Part shown: positions 1 to 10,839 of the stretch, one piece after another | How the letters are laid out: the number at the start of each line of letters is the position of its first letter | Position numbering within the stretch: the first letter of the stretch is position 1 | Position numbers and translations under genes: made by a program | Source of the DNA: Pseudomonadota bacterium | GTDB lineage: Bacteria; Myxococcota_A; UBA9042 | Assembly: GCA_005792545.1 (NCBI GenBank) | Contig: SXRM01000374.1 | Span: 1-49,623, forward strand | Length of the DNA: 49,623 nucleotides | Direction of reading: 5' to 3' | Notes under the pieces: generated by a model | What the model was told of the DNA's origin: nothing | What the model saw: only the letters and a program-made list of their open reading frames with translations | Database searches by the model: none

Positions 1-99
1 GCCTATTTCAGCGACGGACAGCGCAAGGCCACGCGAACCGCGGGCAGGTGAGCAGGGCTGCAAGTCGAGCGCCTGATCAACGAACCGACGGCCGCCGCA
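1..99 (+). pseudogene. hscC: Upstream in-frame part of hscC, interrupted by TGA at 49-51
   Basis: Frame 1 reads AYFSDGQRKATRTAGR, then TGA (49-51), then [21 protein letters not shown], which runs straight into the open frame at 100. This is the highly conserved Hsp70 stretch (E. coli HscC as recalled: AYFSDEQRKHTRLAAELAGL), so both sides of the stop are one gene in one frame. The codon that became TGA normally encodes a non-polar or acidic residue. There is no length change, so this is a substitution and not a frameshift. The gene begins left of the window. It may be a nonsense mutation or a base-call error; the sequence cannot tell which. Confidence 0.8.
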
Positions 100-1344
100 T
101 TGGCCTACGGGCTGCAGAACCGTGAGCTGGAGTCGACGTTTCTGGTCATCGACCTGGGCGGCGGCACTTTTGACGTTTCGGTGCTTGAGCTTTTCGATGG
201 CGTCATGGAAGTCCATGCCACGGCAGGTGACAATTTCCTGGGTGGCGAGGACTTTGTTGACCTGCTCGTCCAGGCATGTCTACAGGACCACAGTCGTTCG
301 ATCGGCCAACTGAAGCCGGTAGAGCTTGCGCAGCTGCGCGGACGCATCGAACAGGCAAAGTGCGGCTTGAGTCAGGCTGACTCTGCGGCCGTCTCGTTGC
401 CTTGGTCTGGTGATGGGCCGCCTTGGTGCATTACTGCGGAGCGGTTCCAGACACTTGCGCAGCCGCTGGTCGCGCGAATGCGCGCGCCAGTCGAGAGGGC
501 GCTGCGTGATGCCCGTATCACTCCCGATAAGCTGAACGAGATCATATTGGTAGGTGGCGCATCGCGGATGCCGCTTGTGGCCAAGTTGGTCGCACAAGTG
601 TTCAGGCGGTTACCGCTACGTCATATCAACCCCGACCAGGCCATTGCCACCGGGGCTGCTGTTATGGCCGGACTCAAGGCACGCGATGCGGCGCTGCGCG
701 AAGTGGTGATGACAGACGTCTCACCGTATTCCCTCGGTATTGGCGCTGTAGAAACACGTGACGGCGAGGTTGAACCAACTCTGTCGCCGATTATCGAAAG
801 AAATACTCCGGTGCCTGTCAGCCGAGTTCGCCGCTACCAGCCCTTGCGCGACTTTCAGGCCGACCTGGTCGTCGACGTCTACCAAGGAGAGTCGCTGCGG
901 CTTGACCGCAACCACCACCTGGGCACGCTGTGTGTCCCGCTGCCCCGTGACCATGCCAATGCGATGCCGGTGGACGTAAGATTCACCTATGATGTAAACG
1001 GGTTGCTGGAGGTTGAGGCCTGTGTTGTGGCCACCGGATCCAAGTACAACCTGGTGATTCTGCGCAGCGCCACGGCAATGTCCGACGCCGAGATCGCCGA
1101 GCGGCTTACCCGACTGGCCGCATTGAAGGTGCACCCGCGGGACGATCAGGCCAATCTCGCCGTGCTCAGCCGCGCCGAACGCCTGTTTGAAGAGCGGATC
1201 GGTGCGGTTCGGGAAGAGTTGGCGTCGAGGATCCACCGGTTCAGCCAGGAGCTCGAAACGCAAGACTTGGCCAGGATCGCCCATGCGCGAGACAGCTTGT
1301 TGCAGTTCTTGGCGTCCCTCGAATCTGGCGGTTTGGACTTCTAA
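100..1344 (+). CDS. hscC: HscC-type Hsp70 chaperone, C-terminal 414 residues
   Basis: ATP-dependent cytoplasmic chaperone of the Hsp70 family. Visible motifs are the phosphate-2 loop [10 protein letters not shown] (residues 18-27), the HscC-like [10 protein letters not shown] (43-52), the adenosine motif [10 protein letters not shown] (150-159) and [13 protein letters not shown]. These are followed by a substrate-binding domain with [21 protein letters not shown] and [13 protein letters not shown], and then a short helical lid. The [15 protein letters not shown] block, the short lid and the absence of an EEVD-like tail match HscC rather than DnaK. The reported start is a TTG inside a conserved motif, so it is not the native start: the real gene extends left through the TGA at 49-51. 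The stop TAA directly abuts the ATG of a J-domain-like gene, the same partnership seen for hscC and the djlB/djlC genes in E. coli. If the TGA is real, the product lacks most of the nucleotide-binding lobe I and is probably inactive. Confidence 0.85.
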   Translation: MAYGLQNRELESTFLVIDLGGGTFDVSVLELFDGVMEVHATAGDNFLGGEDFVDLLVQACLQDHSRSIGQLKPVELAQLRGRIEQAKCGLSQADSAAVSLPWSGDGPPWCITAERFQTLAQPLVARMRAPVERALRDARITPDKLNEIILVGGASRMPLVAKLVAQVFRRLPLRHINPDQAIATGAAVMAGLKARDAALREVVMTDVSPYSLGIGAVETRDGEVEPTLSPIIERNTPVPVSRVRRYQPLRDFQADLVVDVYQGESLRLDRNHHLGTLCVPLPRDHANAMPVDVRFTYDVNGLLEVEACVVATGSKYNLVILRSATAMSDAEIAERLTRLAALKVHPRDDQANLAVLSRAERLFEERIGAVREELASRIHRFSQELETQDLARIAHARDSLLQFLASLESGGLDF

Positions 1345-2988
1345 ATGGCGCGCCGCAGTTGGCCGTGGACCGTGCTGCAGATTGAGCCGTGTACGGACGA
1401 GCGGACCATCAAGCGCGCCTATGCAGCAAAGCTCAAGGTGACGCGGCCGGAAGAGGACGCCGACGGATTTCAAAGTTTGCGCACAGCGTATGAGGCGGCA
1501 CTGTGGATTAGCCAGTCGGCGTCGCTGGATGTCGATGCGCGCGAGGGTGTCGAACCAGAGGTGGAGGTTGGGCAGCCAGCCCATGCCGGTCATCCAGGTC
1601 AAGCTGAACCAGCAATGTCGCGCGACATCGCGTGGGATGCCCCACAACTCTGGCCGCAGGACGCACCGATCCAACGGCTGGCAGTAGAAATTGCGCCTTG
1701 GATAGACCCGCAAACGCTTGCGAACCAGTGGATCCAGCGCGCTGCGAAAGGCGAGTCCCTTGCAGCAATCCTGGCTCAATCTCAAGAGCTGCTGGACCTC
1801 ACACTGAGGAGCCAGCTCTCGCTGACCCTTGCTCGCATGGTCGCAAATGGCGATGTGCCCTCCTACCTGTTCTGCGACCTCGACGACTATTTTGGTTGGA
1901 GCGACGTTTACGAGGAGCGGCGCCTGCGGCAGGTCGGCCTTCCGAGGTCGTTGCTGCAGGAGGGCGTCGCCAAGGCGCTGCAGAGCGAACGGGCGGATTG
2001 GCGACAAGGTATCAACAGCAATCGAATTTCCACCCGCCTGGCCACTTCACTTCGTTGGGGGCGGAGCTGGCAAGCGCTTGCCCGGGCAACGGTCGACCCT
2101 GGATGGATTGCGGATGTGCAGCAGGCGTCGGCGCTCTGGATGCAGCAGCAGGGTACTGCGCTCACGGATCGCGACCAGCAGACCTTCGCTTTTTGGCGGG
2201 GATTTGTCGGCGACACGATGACTTCTTGGTGGCTGGTCCTGTGGCTTGCGCGATACGCCGTGGCGACCTGCGCGGTGCTGGTCAACGTCATCTTCATTGA
2301 CCTGGTGTCGAGCGGCGCCGAACGCAAAGCCGATCCCGTTGGCAACGGTCTGGTCGCCTTGCAGATCTGCCTTCGCCTTGGACCGACAGTGGTGGCCGCA
2401 GTTTGGACGTGGACGTGGATCAGGTTGCCGCTGGATGCCCCGCCAGACGCATCCATTTTTCGGCGCCCATGGGCAGGCAGCTGGTCGCAGGCTTTGCTTG
2501 CGTGCAATTGCGCCCTGCAGCTTGCCGCTCCTGGTCTTTGGGCCGTCTCGATGTTGGTGACGTCGCCAATCTTGCTTGGAATTCTCCTACTGCTAACCAG
2601 GTCGTGGGTCGTTCGTGCTCGCCTCGGCTGGTTTGGTGCGGTTGGTCTGAGCCTTTTCGCCGTCTATACCAACTTTGTCGTCGACCAACGAACGCCACAA
2701 CTCGACGGTCGTTCGTGGGTCTGGCTGTTGCTGCCTGTGTGCATGTTGGGGGTGCAGATGCTCGCAGCTGTGGCGTTGGGCCATAGATTTGCCAGGCTTG
2801 GCCGTGAGGTGTCTCCGCTATTTGACAGCCTGACCAGCTCCTTTGTGGTGGCGATGGTGGTGACTGCCACGTTGCCACTTGCAGTGTCGGTTGCCGTAAG
2901 ATTGCCGGCCCAACTCCAAGCGGCAGCACTGTTGACGTTGGCGATCATGTGGCTAGCCCGCAAAATCAGGGCGATGCCAAACAAGTGA
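1345..2988 (+). CDS. Membrane J-domain-like co-chaperone (DjlB/DjlC type)
   Basis: Residues about 5-50 ([20 protein letters not shown], then [13 protein letters not shown] and LRTAYEAAL) form a divergent J-domain of the kind found in DjlB/DjlC proteins paired with HscC. The canonical HPD tripeptide is replaced by RPE, as is usual in this branch. The middle part is soluble. From about residue 294 to the end there are roughly seven hydrophobic segments (for example [38 protein letters not shown] and [19 protein letters not shown]), so the protein is anchored in the inner membrane with its J-domain probably in the cytoplasm. Its start codon follows the hscC stop with no gap, which indicates an operon and likely translational coupling. 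Likely role (inference): recruiting and stimulating the Hsp70 at the membrane. The client is unknown. Confidence 0.72.
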   Translation: MARRSWPWTVLQIEPCTDERTIKRAYAAKLKVTRPEEDADGFQSLRTAYEAALWISQSASLDVDAREGVEPEVEVGQPAHAGHPGQAEPAMSRDIAWDAPQLWPQDAPIQRLAVEIAPWIDPQTLANQWIQRAAKGESLAAILAQSQELLDLTLRSQLSLTLARMVANGDVPSYLFCDLDDYFGWSDVYEERRLRQVGLPRSLLQEGVAKALQSERADWRQGINSNRISTRLATSLRWGRSWQALARATVDPGWIADVQQASALWMQQQGTALTDRDQQTFAFWRGFVGDTMTSWWLVLWLARYAVATCAVLVNVIFIDLVSSGAERKADPVGNGLVALQICLRLGPTVVAAVWTWTWIRLPLDAPPDASIFRRPWAGSWSQALLACNCALQLAAPGLWAVSMLVTSPILLGILLLLTRSWVVRARLGWFGAVGLSLFAVYTNFVVDQRTPQLDGRSWVWLLLPVCMLGVQMLAAVALGHRFARLGREVSPLFDSLTSSFVVAMVVTATLPLAVSVAVRLPAQLQAAALLTLAIMWLARKIRAMPNK

Positions 2989-3220
2989 GCCAATCATCGT
3001 CGAAATCGGCTCGCGATTCGCCCATAAGAAGTCGGCAACTTTCGCCTCGACGCTTCAAGTCCGCAAAACTGCTGGCTACCAACGATGCATTGATTCAAGG
3101 GACGCTGCATCCACGTATTTCGAGCCTGCTTGGCCTTGACACGTCCGAACAGCACATGCACGTTGCCCGTCGGCCTGCCGCGGCATCGGCTGGGCCAGCC
3201 GTCGCAAGCCCGCCGCGCCA

Positions 3221-5998
3221 ATGGGGAGTGAATTGAGCCCACCGCCAGCTCTCGCAACGCTCAGCCGGCTCGCCATCGCAGTTGTGCTCGTCGGCACAAC
3301 CGCCTGCGCCACACCCGCCGCGCCGTCCGCGGCGACAACCGACGCCGGCTGCCCAGCTTTGCGCACCAAGCCCGGCGGCGGCTGCTGCGCGCCAACCGAA
3401 GTCTGGACCGAACAACCAGCGGGGTGCGCCGCAGTCGGACCGCCGGAATGCGCCACGTTGGCAGGTGGGGACGCAGCGTTGTGCACACCGCGCTGGTGTG
3501 GCGACTGGCGCGGGCCGACTGGCGCGACGTGTAGTGGAGGCGCCCCTGACTGCGACCTGCATGGTCGCGCGTGTACATCAGCAGAACTGACCGCAGGCCA
3601 GGGCTGCCCTGCCGGTTTCGCACCTGCGCCTTCGGCCGGCGGCGCGTGTGTGGCAGCCGGCGACCTGGCTCCCGGCGGTGGCGCCGACGAGCACCAGCTG
3701 CCCGCGGAGGTCCCGCCGCTCGCGGTGCTGCCGCCACCGGGCGTCGTAGGCTGTGTCGTGGGCACACCGGGCCAGGCCGATTGCCCTGCCGATGCCCTGG
3801 CCGAGGTCGCTCCGCTATGCCCGCTTGGCTTCGTGGTTGACCCGACCCTGCCGGTAGCGCAAGGTGGCCTGCCGCGCTGCAAGCCGGACCCGGCTCGCTG
3901 TGCCGCGCTGCCGTTTGGCCTCGCAGGTCCCTTGCCCGCAGATGCGCTCTATGTCGATGCCAGCGCCGGCGATGACGCCAATAGCGGTACGCTGGCCAAG
4001 CCCTTTGCCACCGTAGCCGCTGCCGTTGCCGCGGCAAAGCCCAACCAGACCGTGGCCATCCAAGCCGGCGCCTACAACGGGTCAGTCACCATCGCCAAGC
4101 CCATCACGCTGCGCGGCCGGTGCGCGGAGCAGGTCCATCTGTTCGGCAACCTGTCGACCCCTGCCATCACGTTTGCCCTCGCCGGAGGCGACAAGCAGGG
4201 GGCACGTGGCGTCGCGTTGTCGCTGCACGGTATCGGCCGCGGCGTCGAGGTGTCCGGCGCCGGCAGCGTGCAGTTGGAGGACATTTGGCTCGGCGGCGTG
4301 ACGACGGCTGGCGTGCTGGTCAAGGCTGGCGCGGTGCAGGCACGGCGCTTGGTGGTCGACGGGACGCTGCCCAACCAAGACAAGCTGTTTGGCGACGGCA
4401 TCGCCGTGACGGGCGGCAGCTTGCAGGTGCAAGAGGGGCGCATCACCCGCACGCTCAATGCCGGCGCCTCCGCCCACGGCGGGACGACGCTGGAGCTGGC
4501 ATCGGTAGTCATCGACGGCGTCGAGCCCCAGGTCAAGACTGCCGAATTCGGCTACGGCGTCAGCGCGCAGAGCGGCGCCCAGGTCTCTCTCCTAGGCGTG
4601 CGAGTTCACGGCGCGTCGCGCAACGGCATCTTCGTCAGCGACGCCGGTACCGCACTGTCTGCGAACCGACTACTCGTCGACGCGACACGGCAAGCCAGCG
4701 ACTACGCAGTCGGCGTGCAAGTGCAGCTTGGCGCCACGGCGTCGCTTTCGCGCGCGCGGCTTTCCCAAAACGCGGGCGGCGGAATCGCTCTGCAACACCC
4801 TGACAGCATGGGCAAACTGTCTGATGTCCTGGTCGACGCCAACGGAGTTGCGGCTGCCAGCGGCGGTAGCGGAGGCATTGCGGCATTCGATGGCGCACAA
4901 GCTGACCTCGACCGGGTGCGCAGCAGTGGCAATCGGCGCTTTGGTCTTCTGGTGTCGGGGGCCGGTGCAGTCGCTACCGCGCGCAGGGTGCTAACCGACG
5001 GCACGCTGACGGTCAACGAAAAGGCCGTGGCCGGGCAGGGCATCGCCGTCCTTGCTGGCGCCAAGTTGAGGCTCGATGGTGCGCGCAGCACGGGCAATCA
5101 GGATGGCGGCATCCAGGTTGCGCAGCCAGGCAGTGAGCTGCGAGCAAACCGCGTCGTTTCCGACCATACGCAGGCGCTGAGCACGTTTCTGCTTAGCGGC
5201 TGGGGCCTGGACGTCCGAGAGGGGGCGCAGGTGTGGTTGAGCCGCGCCCGCCTCGTCGACAACCAGACGCTGGGCCTGTTTATGCACGGTGCCGATGCGC
5301 GGCTGCACGCTGTTGGCTTGCTGGTCGCCGACACCCAGCCCCGGCCCAAGACCGGCAGCCACGGCCGCGGCATCAACGTGCAGAATGGCGCCCGCCTGGC
5401 CCTGGCCGGCAGCATCGTCCGCGACAATCGCGATATCGGCATGGCCAGCTTCGCTGCGGGGCCACACGCGTGGACGGGCGTGGTGGTCACGGGGACTGGG
5501 CACGCGCCGGGCCAGCAGTTTGGTCTGGGCGTTTCGCTGAATGATTCCAATGAACTGACCGCAATGGTGGCCATGGTGGTGCGCGGCAACCACTCGGTGG
5601 GCGTAGTCGTCTGCCGCGCGCGGGCGACGCTGGCGGGCAGCGTGCTCGCGGATACGCTGTTTGGCGCCTACGCGAAGGACCTGACTCGCAAGCCTGCGAT
5701 CGGCAACCTCGCGCAGCTGGCTGACGGAATCCACGCCGATGTCGCCGACGAGCTAAAGGTTCTCGACAGCTTTGTTGTCGGCAATTTGCGTGCGGGCATG
5801 CTGGCGCGGCAGTCGCCCAAGGTGGCGCTGGAGCGGGTGCTGGTCGCCGGCGGCCATTTCGGCATTGCGGCAACCGGCGGGCCGCTGCCCGCGATTGCGG
5901 CAAGTGTGGTCGTGGGCACTGGTCAAGCCAAGGCAAGTGACAGCGGCCTGGTCGTCGCGCCGGTGCCGCAGTTGGTCAAGGTCGAGCCGGGGCCGTAG
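3221..5998 (+). CDS. Secreted lipoprotein with right-handed beta-helix (DUF1565-like), 925 aa
   Basis: The N-terminus has a hydrophobic signal ending in VGTTAC, a plausible lipobox. A cysteine-rich head of about 200 residues follows (CPALRTKPGGGCC, PRWCGDW, GRACTSAE, AGQGCPAG). A DUF1565-type opening, YVDASAGDDANSGTLAKPF, starts near residue 244 and leads into an AIQAGAYNGSVTIAKPITLRG strand motif. The rest is about 25 imperfect beta-helix turns rich in G, A and V (patterns such as GIAVxxGAxLxLDGARxxGNxxGGI), as in pectate-lyase-fold or parallel beta-helix surface proteins. No catalytic residues of a known polysaccharide lyase can be assigned. The start ATG at 3221 has no obvious Shine-Dalgarno; a TTG at 3233 preceded by GGGGAG is an alternative. 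It is a clear paralogue of the gene at 10935, sharing head and fold. Likely a cell-surface adhesin or glycan-binding protein (inference). Confidence 0.75.
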   Translation: MGSELSPPPALATLSRLAIAVVLVGTTACATPAAPSAATTDAGCPALRTKPGGGCCAPTEVWTEQPAGCAAVGPPECATLAGGDAALCTPRWCGDWRGPTGATCSGGAPDCDLHGRACTSAELTAGQGCPAGFAPAPSAGGACVAAGDLAPGGGADEHQLPAEVPPLAVLPPPGVVGCVVGTPGQADCPADALAEVAPLCPLGFVVDPTLPVAQGGLPRCKPDPARCAALPFGLAGPLPADALYVDASAGDDANSGTLAKPFATVAAAVAAAKPNQTVAIQAGAYNGSVTIAKPITLRGRCAEQVHLFGNLSTPAITFALAGGDKQGARGVALSLHGIGRGVEVSGAGSVQLEDIWLGGVTTAGVLVKAGAVQARRLVVDGTLPNQDKLFGDGIAVTGGSLQVQEGRITRTLNAGASAHGGTTLELASVVIDGVEPQVKTAEFGYGVSAQSGAQVSLLGVRVHGASRNGIFVSDAGTALSANRLLVDATRQASDYAVGVQVQLGATASLSRARLSQNAGGGIALQHPDSMGKLSDVLVDANGVAAASGGSGGIAAFDGAQADLDRVRSSGNRRFGLLVSGAGAVATARRVLTDGTLTVNEKAVAGQGIAVLAGAKLRLDGARSTGNQDGGIQVAQPGSELRANRVVSDHTQALSTFLLSGWGLDVREGAQVWLSRARLVDNQTLGLFMHGADARLHAVGLLVADTQPRPKTGSHGRGINVQNGARLALAGSIVRDNRDIGMASFAAGPHAWTGVVVTGTGHAPGQQFGLGVSLNDSNELTAMVAMVVRGNHSVGVVVCRARATLAGSVLADTLFGAYAKDLTRKPAIGNLAQLADGIHADVADELKVLDSFVVGNLRAGMLARQSPKVALERVLVAGGHFGIAATGGPLPAIAASVVVGTGQAKASDSGLVVAPVPQLVKVEPGP

Positions 5999-6030
5999 CA
6001 GGGCGGTCGCAAAGTCGCAATTCTCGGTGT

Positions 6031-6116
6031 TGGGTGCGGACAGAGTTACATGCCTGTCCGGTTAAGTCGAGCGATTTCGCGTTGCCCGGACAGACACAGA
6101 GGCCTGTCCGCACCCA
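6031..6116. repeat. Nested inverted repeat between convergent genes
   Basis: The outer arms are TGGGTGCGGACAG (6031-6043) and CTGTCCGCACCCA (6104-6116), a perfect 13-bp complement. The inner arms CTGTCCGG (6054-6061) and CCGGACAG (6086-6093) are a perfect 8-bp complement. Together they form a long cruciform or hairpin with an asymmetric internal loop. It sits between the stop codons of a rightward gene (5998) and a leftward gene (6166), so it could act as a bidirectional terminator, although neither arm has a strong T-tract. It could also be a REP-like repeat. Confidence 0.7.
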
Positions 6117-6165
6117 AAAACTTGGATCTTGCGATAGCCCTGGGGGCCGTAGGCGTTCAGGCGCG

Positions 6166-6927
6166 CTACTCGCCACACTTGCCCAACGCCGGATCGCAAC
6201 CCGTCGCCGCGCACGACTCGCACGGCTTGGCGCTGGGGTCCACCGCACACTGCCCTTTGCACACCGAAAACAAGCACACCGCGTACTGGCCAAGGCAAGC
6301 ACCGCAGTTGGCCGTCAGCGTAAACGTCTTGCTCACGCAAGCTGCAAAGCACGCCGCGCGCGCTGCGTCGTCGGCCTTGCCCATGCAGCCGTCGGCATTG
6401 GCGCAGGTCTTGTAGCTCTGCAACAGCTGGTCCTGCTTGGCAAAATCGTCGGCGATTTCCTTGGGCGGGCAAGTCGGCTTGGTCGAAATGCACTTGCCCT
6501 TGTCGCAGGCGAAGCCGGCACCGCACGCCGTGGCCACCCAGTCGCTGCCGTTGGGCTTGCAGCTCTTGACCGATGCTCCTTCACAGGTTGACGGCGTGGC
6601 GGCGTCGCAGAGGTCGGCGACGCACTTGCTGTCTTTGCAGTGGAAGGCCGCGGCGCAGCCACTGTCGTCGCTGCACGACCCGCTATCCGCAGCAACATCG
6701 AACGCGGCGTTGCCGCTGTCCACCGCGCCTGCACTTGGACCAGACGGCGGGTTGGCGCAGGCCAAATTGACGGTGAGAGCCACGACGGCGGCCAGGCCCA
6801 AGTTGCAGGCGCTTGGCCGCTGTCGCGCAGAACCAAGGCCGCAGGACTTCTTGAACGTAGCGGGGGACTTCCAGTCCCACGCGCCAAGCGCCACCGAACA
6901 ACTGCTGGCGTTGTTCAACTGTCCCAT
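6166..6927 (-). CDS. Small cysteine-rich secreted protein, probable lipoprotein
   Basis: 253 residues. A long N-region with KK and RQR charges precedes a hydrophobic stretch (LGLAAVVALTVNLAC) ending in Cys. The lipobox is imperfect (N at -3), so lipidation is likely but not certain. The mature part carries about 28 cysteines in short CxxxxxC modules (CSDDSGCAAAFHCKDSKC, CGAGFACDKGKC) and a helical four-cysteine block (CMGKADDAARAACFAAC, CGACLGQYAVC). Start choice: GGAGG lies six bases upstream of the ATG at 6925-6927, and this ATG overlaps the stop region of the preceding gene by 13 bp, so it is the last gene of the leftward operon. Function unknown. The composition resembles the lipoprotein at 39043. 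Confidence 0.7.
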   Translation of the reverse strand: MGQLNNASSCSVALGAWDWKSPATFKKSCGLGSARQRPSACNLGLAAVVALTVNLACANPPSGPSAGAVDSGNAAFDVAADSGSCSDDSGCAAAFHCKDSKCVADLCDAATPSTCEGASVKSCKPNGSDWVATACGAGFACDKGKCISTKPTCPPKEIADDFAKQDQLLQSYKTCANADGCMGKADDAARAACFAACVSKTFTLTANCGACLGQYAVCLFSVCKGQCAVDPSAKPCESCAATGCDPALGKCGE

Positions 6928-7856
6928 GTCACCTCCAACTCCAACAACTCCGCCGGCTTCTCCACACTATCGTGATCTACCACTACAAAGCACCGGCCCG
7001 GCAGCCACGGCGGCCACGCGATGCCCTCGACCTTGACCGGGACGACCTCACCCTTGGCGTCGGTAATCGGCACAGCGACAGCGGAATTCACCGTCCACAC
7101 ACCGACCGCGCTGCCGGTGACCTCGCCATCGTGATAGGCGTCCGGGCTGTCCTCCGCGGCCGCCGCAAACCACAGTTCGTCGCCGCGCGTACACAGGTCG
7201 GTGAGGGTCAGGCGTACGCCGGCCAGGTCGCCGATGGATGGCAGCGGATGACAGGCGACGCCCGTCCAATCGCAAGCCGCGCCGTCCACCACGGAAGCCG
7301 GCAGCCAAACCAAGGCGTCCCGACGCGGTTGCGGACCCAGCTGGCGGCCGTTGCTGCGCTGCGCAAGGTACAAGCGTCCGGCGTGGACCACTGCCCCTTC
7401 GAGGTTGAGCTCTGCGCCGCAAAAGCCAGGCATGGCGGCGAGTTGGCGATAGACGCTCGACTGGTCTTGCACGTCAACGGTGCCACTGGCCGGATCCACT
7501 ACTACCCAACAGCAGCGCGCAGGCGTAGACCCCGACCCCACCAGCAGCAGCCGGCCATCCGGCAGCGTCGCCGCCGCTTCCAAGTCGAGCTTGTCGGCCT
7601 TGTTGCCGCGGTCCTCGCCAAACAACCGCACACCGCCCGGGCCCGGCGGCAGCGCCAAGGCATCCACGTGCAGCGTTTCGGGGTCCACCAGCGCCAGCCA
7701 ATTGGCGTCGTCTTGCACCACTGCCAACCGGCGTCCGACGCAAGCGAGGCCCGAACCAGCGCGCACATGGGCTGGTCGGTCGGTGGCCAGGTCGGCACCA
7801 GCGGCGTAGTACAGCGGCGCACGGCGCACGATGCGCGCACCAGTCGGCTTGGTCAC
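6915..7856 (-). CDS. Predicted beta-propeller protein (phytase-like/DUF6929-like), function unknown
   Basis: 313 residues from a GTG start (7856-7854) that overlaps the TGA of the MaoC gene in a GTGA arrangement. An open frame continues far upstream (to 8618), but that part is antisense to nothing and overlaps the MaoC gene, so it is not coding. The sequence has repeated beta-blade-like patterns: SGLACVGRRLAVVQDDANWL, DGRLLLVGSGSTP, GRLYLAQRSNGRQLGP and DELWFAAAAEDSPDAYHDGE, ending in VEGIAWPPWLPGRCFVVVDHD. This layout is typical of six-bladed propellers in the phytase-like esterase or DUF6929 group, which is a family-level guess from pattern only. There is no signal peptide, so it is probably cytoplasmic. 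The tight coupling to MaoC suggests the two proteins work together or are needed in equal amounts. Confidence 0.65.
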   Translation of the reverse strand: MTKPTGARIVRRAPLYYAAGADLATDRPAHVRAGSGLACVGRRLAVVQDDANWLALVDPETLHVDALALPPGPGGVRLFGEDRGNKADKLDLEAAATLPDGRLLLVGSGSTPARCCWVVVDPASGTVDVQDQSSVYRQLAAMPGFCGAELNLEGAVVHAGRLYLAQRSNGRQLGPQPRRDALVWLPASVVDGAACDWTGVACHPLPSIGDLAGVRLTLTDLCTRGDELWFAAAAEDSPDAYHDGEVTGSAVGVWTVNSAVAVPITDAKGEVVPVKVEGIAWPPWLPGRCFVVVDHDSVEKPAELLELEVTWDS

Positions 7857-8752
7857 GCGGGCACCGCGGTCGCGGTCAGGTGCAAGGTTGCGCCGTCTTT
7901 GCTGCGCAGCGCGAACCGCACGCCCTCGCCGTCGTGCACGGCCTCGAACACCGCCGTCGAGGGCAGAAACACAGGCCGCCGAAACTGGCAGTCCAAACGC
8001 ACGCCCGCCGGTGGCAGGTCGTCTTCGCACTCGGCCACACAGCGCGCCAGCGACCACATGCCGTGCACGATGGCCCGCGGAAAGCCGAATAGCTTCGCCG
8101 TCGTCGCGTGCAGGTGGATCGGGTTGTAGTCGCCGGCAATGGCGGCGTACTTGCGGCCGGTGTCCTCGGGCACCCGAATCAGCGTGCTGCGCGCCACGCC
8201 TTGCGTCGCTTGCCCTGGCAACGCCGGGTCGCCGCCCTTGCTCTTGGGCTTCTTGTCCTTGGCCGACTGCGCCGACCGCGCCAATGCCGTAATTGTGCTC
8301 GACCAGACCATCTCGCCATGGACCGTCGCCTGCGTCACCAGGTCGATTTCGATGCCTTTGTCCGTCGCCCGCGCCGGCTCCAAGTGACAGGCGAAGTGGA
8401 CAGGGTCTTCGACGCCAATGGGCTTGCCTTGCACGATGACGTTGCGCACATGCACCACGCCTGCCGCCGGTAGTGGAAAATCGGGGTCGGTCAGCATGTG
8501 GATGTGCAGCGCGCCCGCCATGACCTGCGGAAAGGTGACCGGTAGCCAAGGGCCCTCGACAAACCCGCACAGCCTGCGATAGCGCGTCAGCAGCTTGGGA
8601 TCGGCCTTGGTCGGCCACAGTTCGTGCTCCAACCGCGGAAACGCCACGGCGCCCAGGTCGCTCGGCGTCTTCTTACTGCCGGCCGCCACCGCGCGCACCC
8701 AGGCGGGCACCAGGCTCGGCGGTCGCTCATAGACTCGACGGGTGTCGCCCAT
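7853..8752 (-). CDS. MaoC-like dehydratase, hot-dog fold
   Basis: 299 residues. The C-terminal half carries the MaoC/(R)-hydratase signature YAAIAGDYNPIHLH, followed by FPRAIVHGMWSLA, with the catalytic Asp-His pair in GDYNPIH. The N-terminal half looks like a second, degenerate hot-dog domain (VHVRNVIVQGKPI, ATVHGEMVWSSTITALARS), as in two-domain enoyl-CoA hydratase 2 proteins. The expected reaction is hydration of trans-2-enoyl-CoA to 3-hydroxyacyl-CoA in lipid or polyketide-like metabolism. Start choice: ATG at 8752-8750 lies two bases after the stop of the upstream gene and has a GGTGGGGG stretch just before it; the longer frame to 8824 would overlap that gene. Its 3' end overlaps the next gene by GTGA. 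Confidence 0.82.
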   Translation of the reverse strand: MGDTRRVYERPPSLVPAWVRAVAAGSKKTPSDLGAVAFPRLEHELWPTKADPKLLTRYRRLCGFVEGPWLPVTFPQVMAGALHIHMLTDPDFPLPAAGVVHVRNVIVQGKPIGVEDPVHFACHLEPARATDKGIEIDLVTQATVHGEMVWSSTITALARSAQSAKDKKPKSKGGDPALPGQATQGVARSTLIRVPEDTGRKYAAIAGDYNPIHLHATTAKLFGFPRAIVHGMWSLARCVAECEDDLPPAGVRLDCQFRRPVFLPSTAVFEAVHDGEGVRFALRSKDGATLHLTATAVPA

Positions 8753-8754
8753 GG

Positions 8755-10620
<1,866 letters not shown>

Positions 10621-10684
10621 GGGCTGGCCGTCGGTAGGGGCGGGGACAATAGCACGGCCGGCGGCGATTGGGGAAGAACCCCCC

Positions 10685-10703
10685 CTTTGTTCAGATTCAT
10701 GAA
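10685..10703 (+). promoter_or_regulatory. 19-bp intergenic motif, copy 1
   Basis: CTTTGTTCAGATTCATGAA, preceded by GGGGAAGAACCCCC. It matches the copies at 10840-10858 (minus) and 37736-37754 (minus) at 17 of 19 positions; only the two central bases differ (TT versus CG). In this orientation it points to the gene at 10935. It could be a regulator-binding site, a promoter element or a dispersed repeat; the sequence alone does not decide. Confidence 0.55.
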
Positions 10704-10839
10704 AATAATCGAATTTTGACGACCGTCACGATTACAGAAGGTCCCCTGGGCCGCTGCCAGTCCAAGCCGCGAACCCGCGGTCGACGCTCGTGCGCAACTG
10801 GGCTGGATCGGCGAATCAGACCACCAGTATCGATGTCAA

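Noticed and set aside
721-2007. 428-residue open frame antisense to hscC and the J-domain gene
   Set aside because: It is a shadow frame: no start context and no recognisable motifs, while the plus strand has clear Hsp70 and J-like motifs over the same bases.
2989-3220. GAGCC...GGCTC as a terminator after the J-domain gene
   Set aside because: The stem is only five base pairs with a 15-base loop and no T-tract. I see nothing else firm in this 232-bp gap.
6972-8129. 385-residue rightward frame over the propeller and MaoC genes
   Set aside because: Rich in R, H, Q and G, typical of an antisense reading of GC-rich genes; the minus strand has the MaoC signature and coupled starts and stops.
7857-8618. 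Upstream extension of the propeller gene frame to 8618
   Set aside because: It lies wholly inside the MaoC gene in another frame, and the GTGA overlap gives a proper start at 7856.
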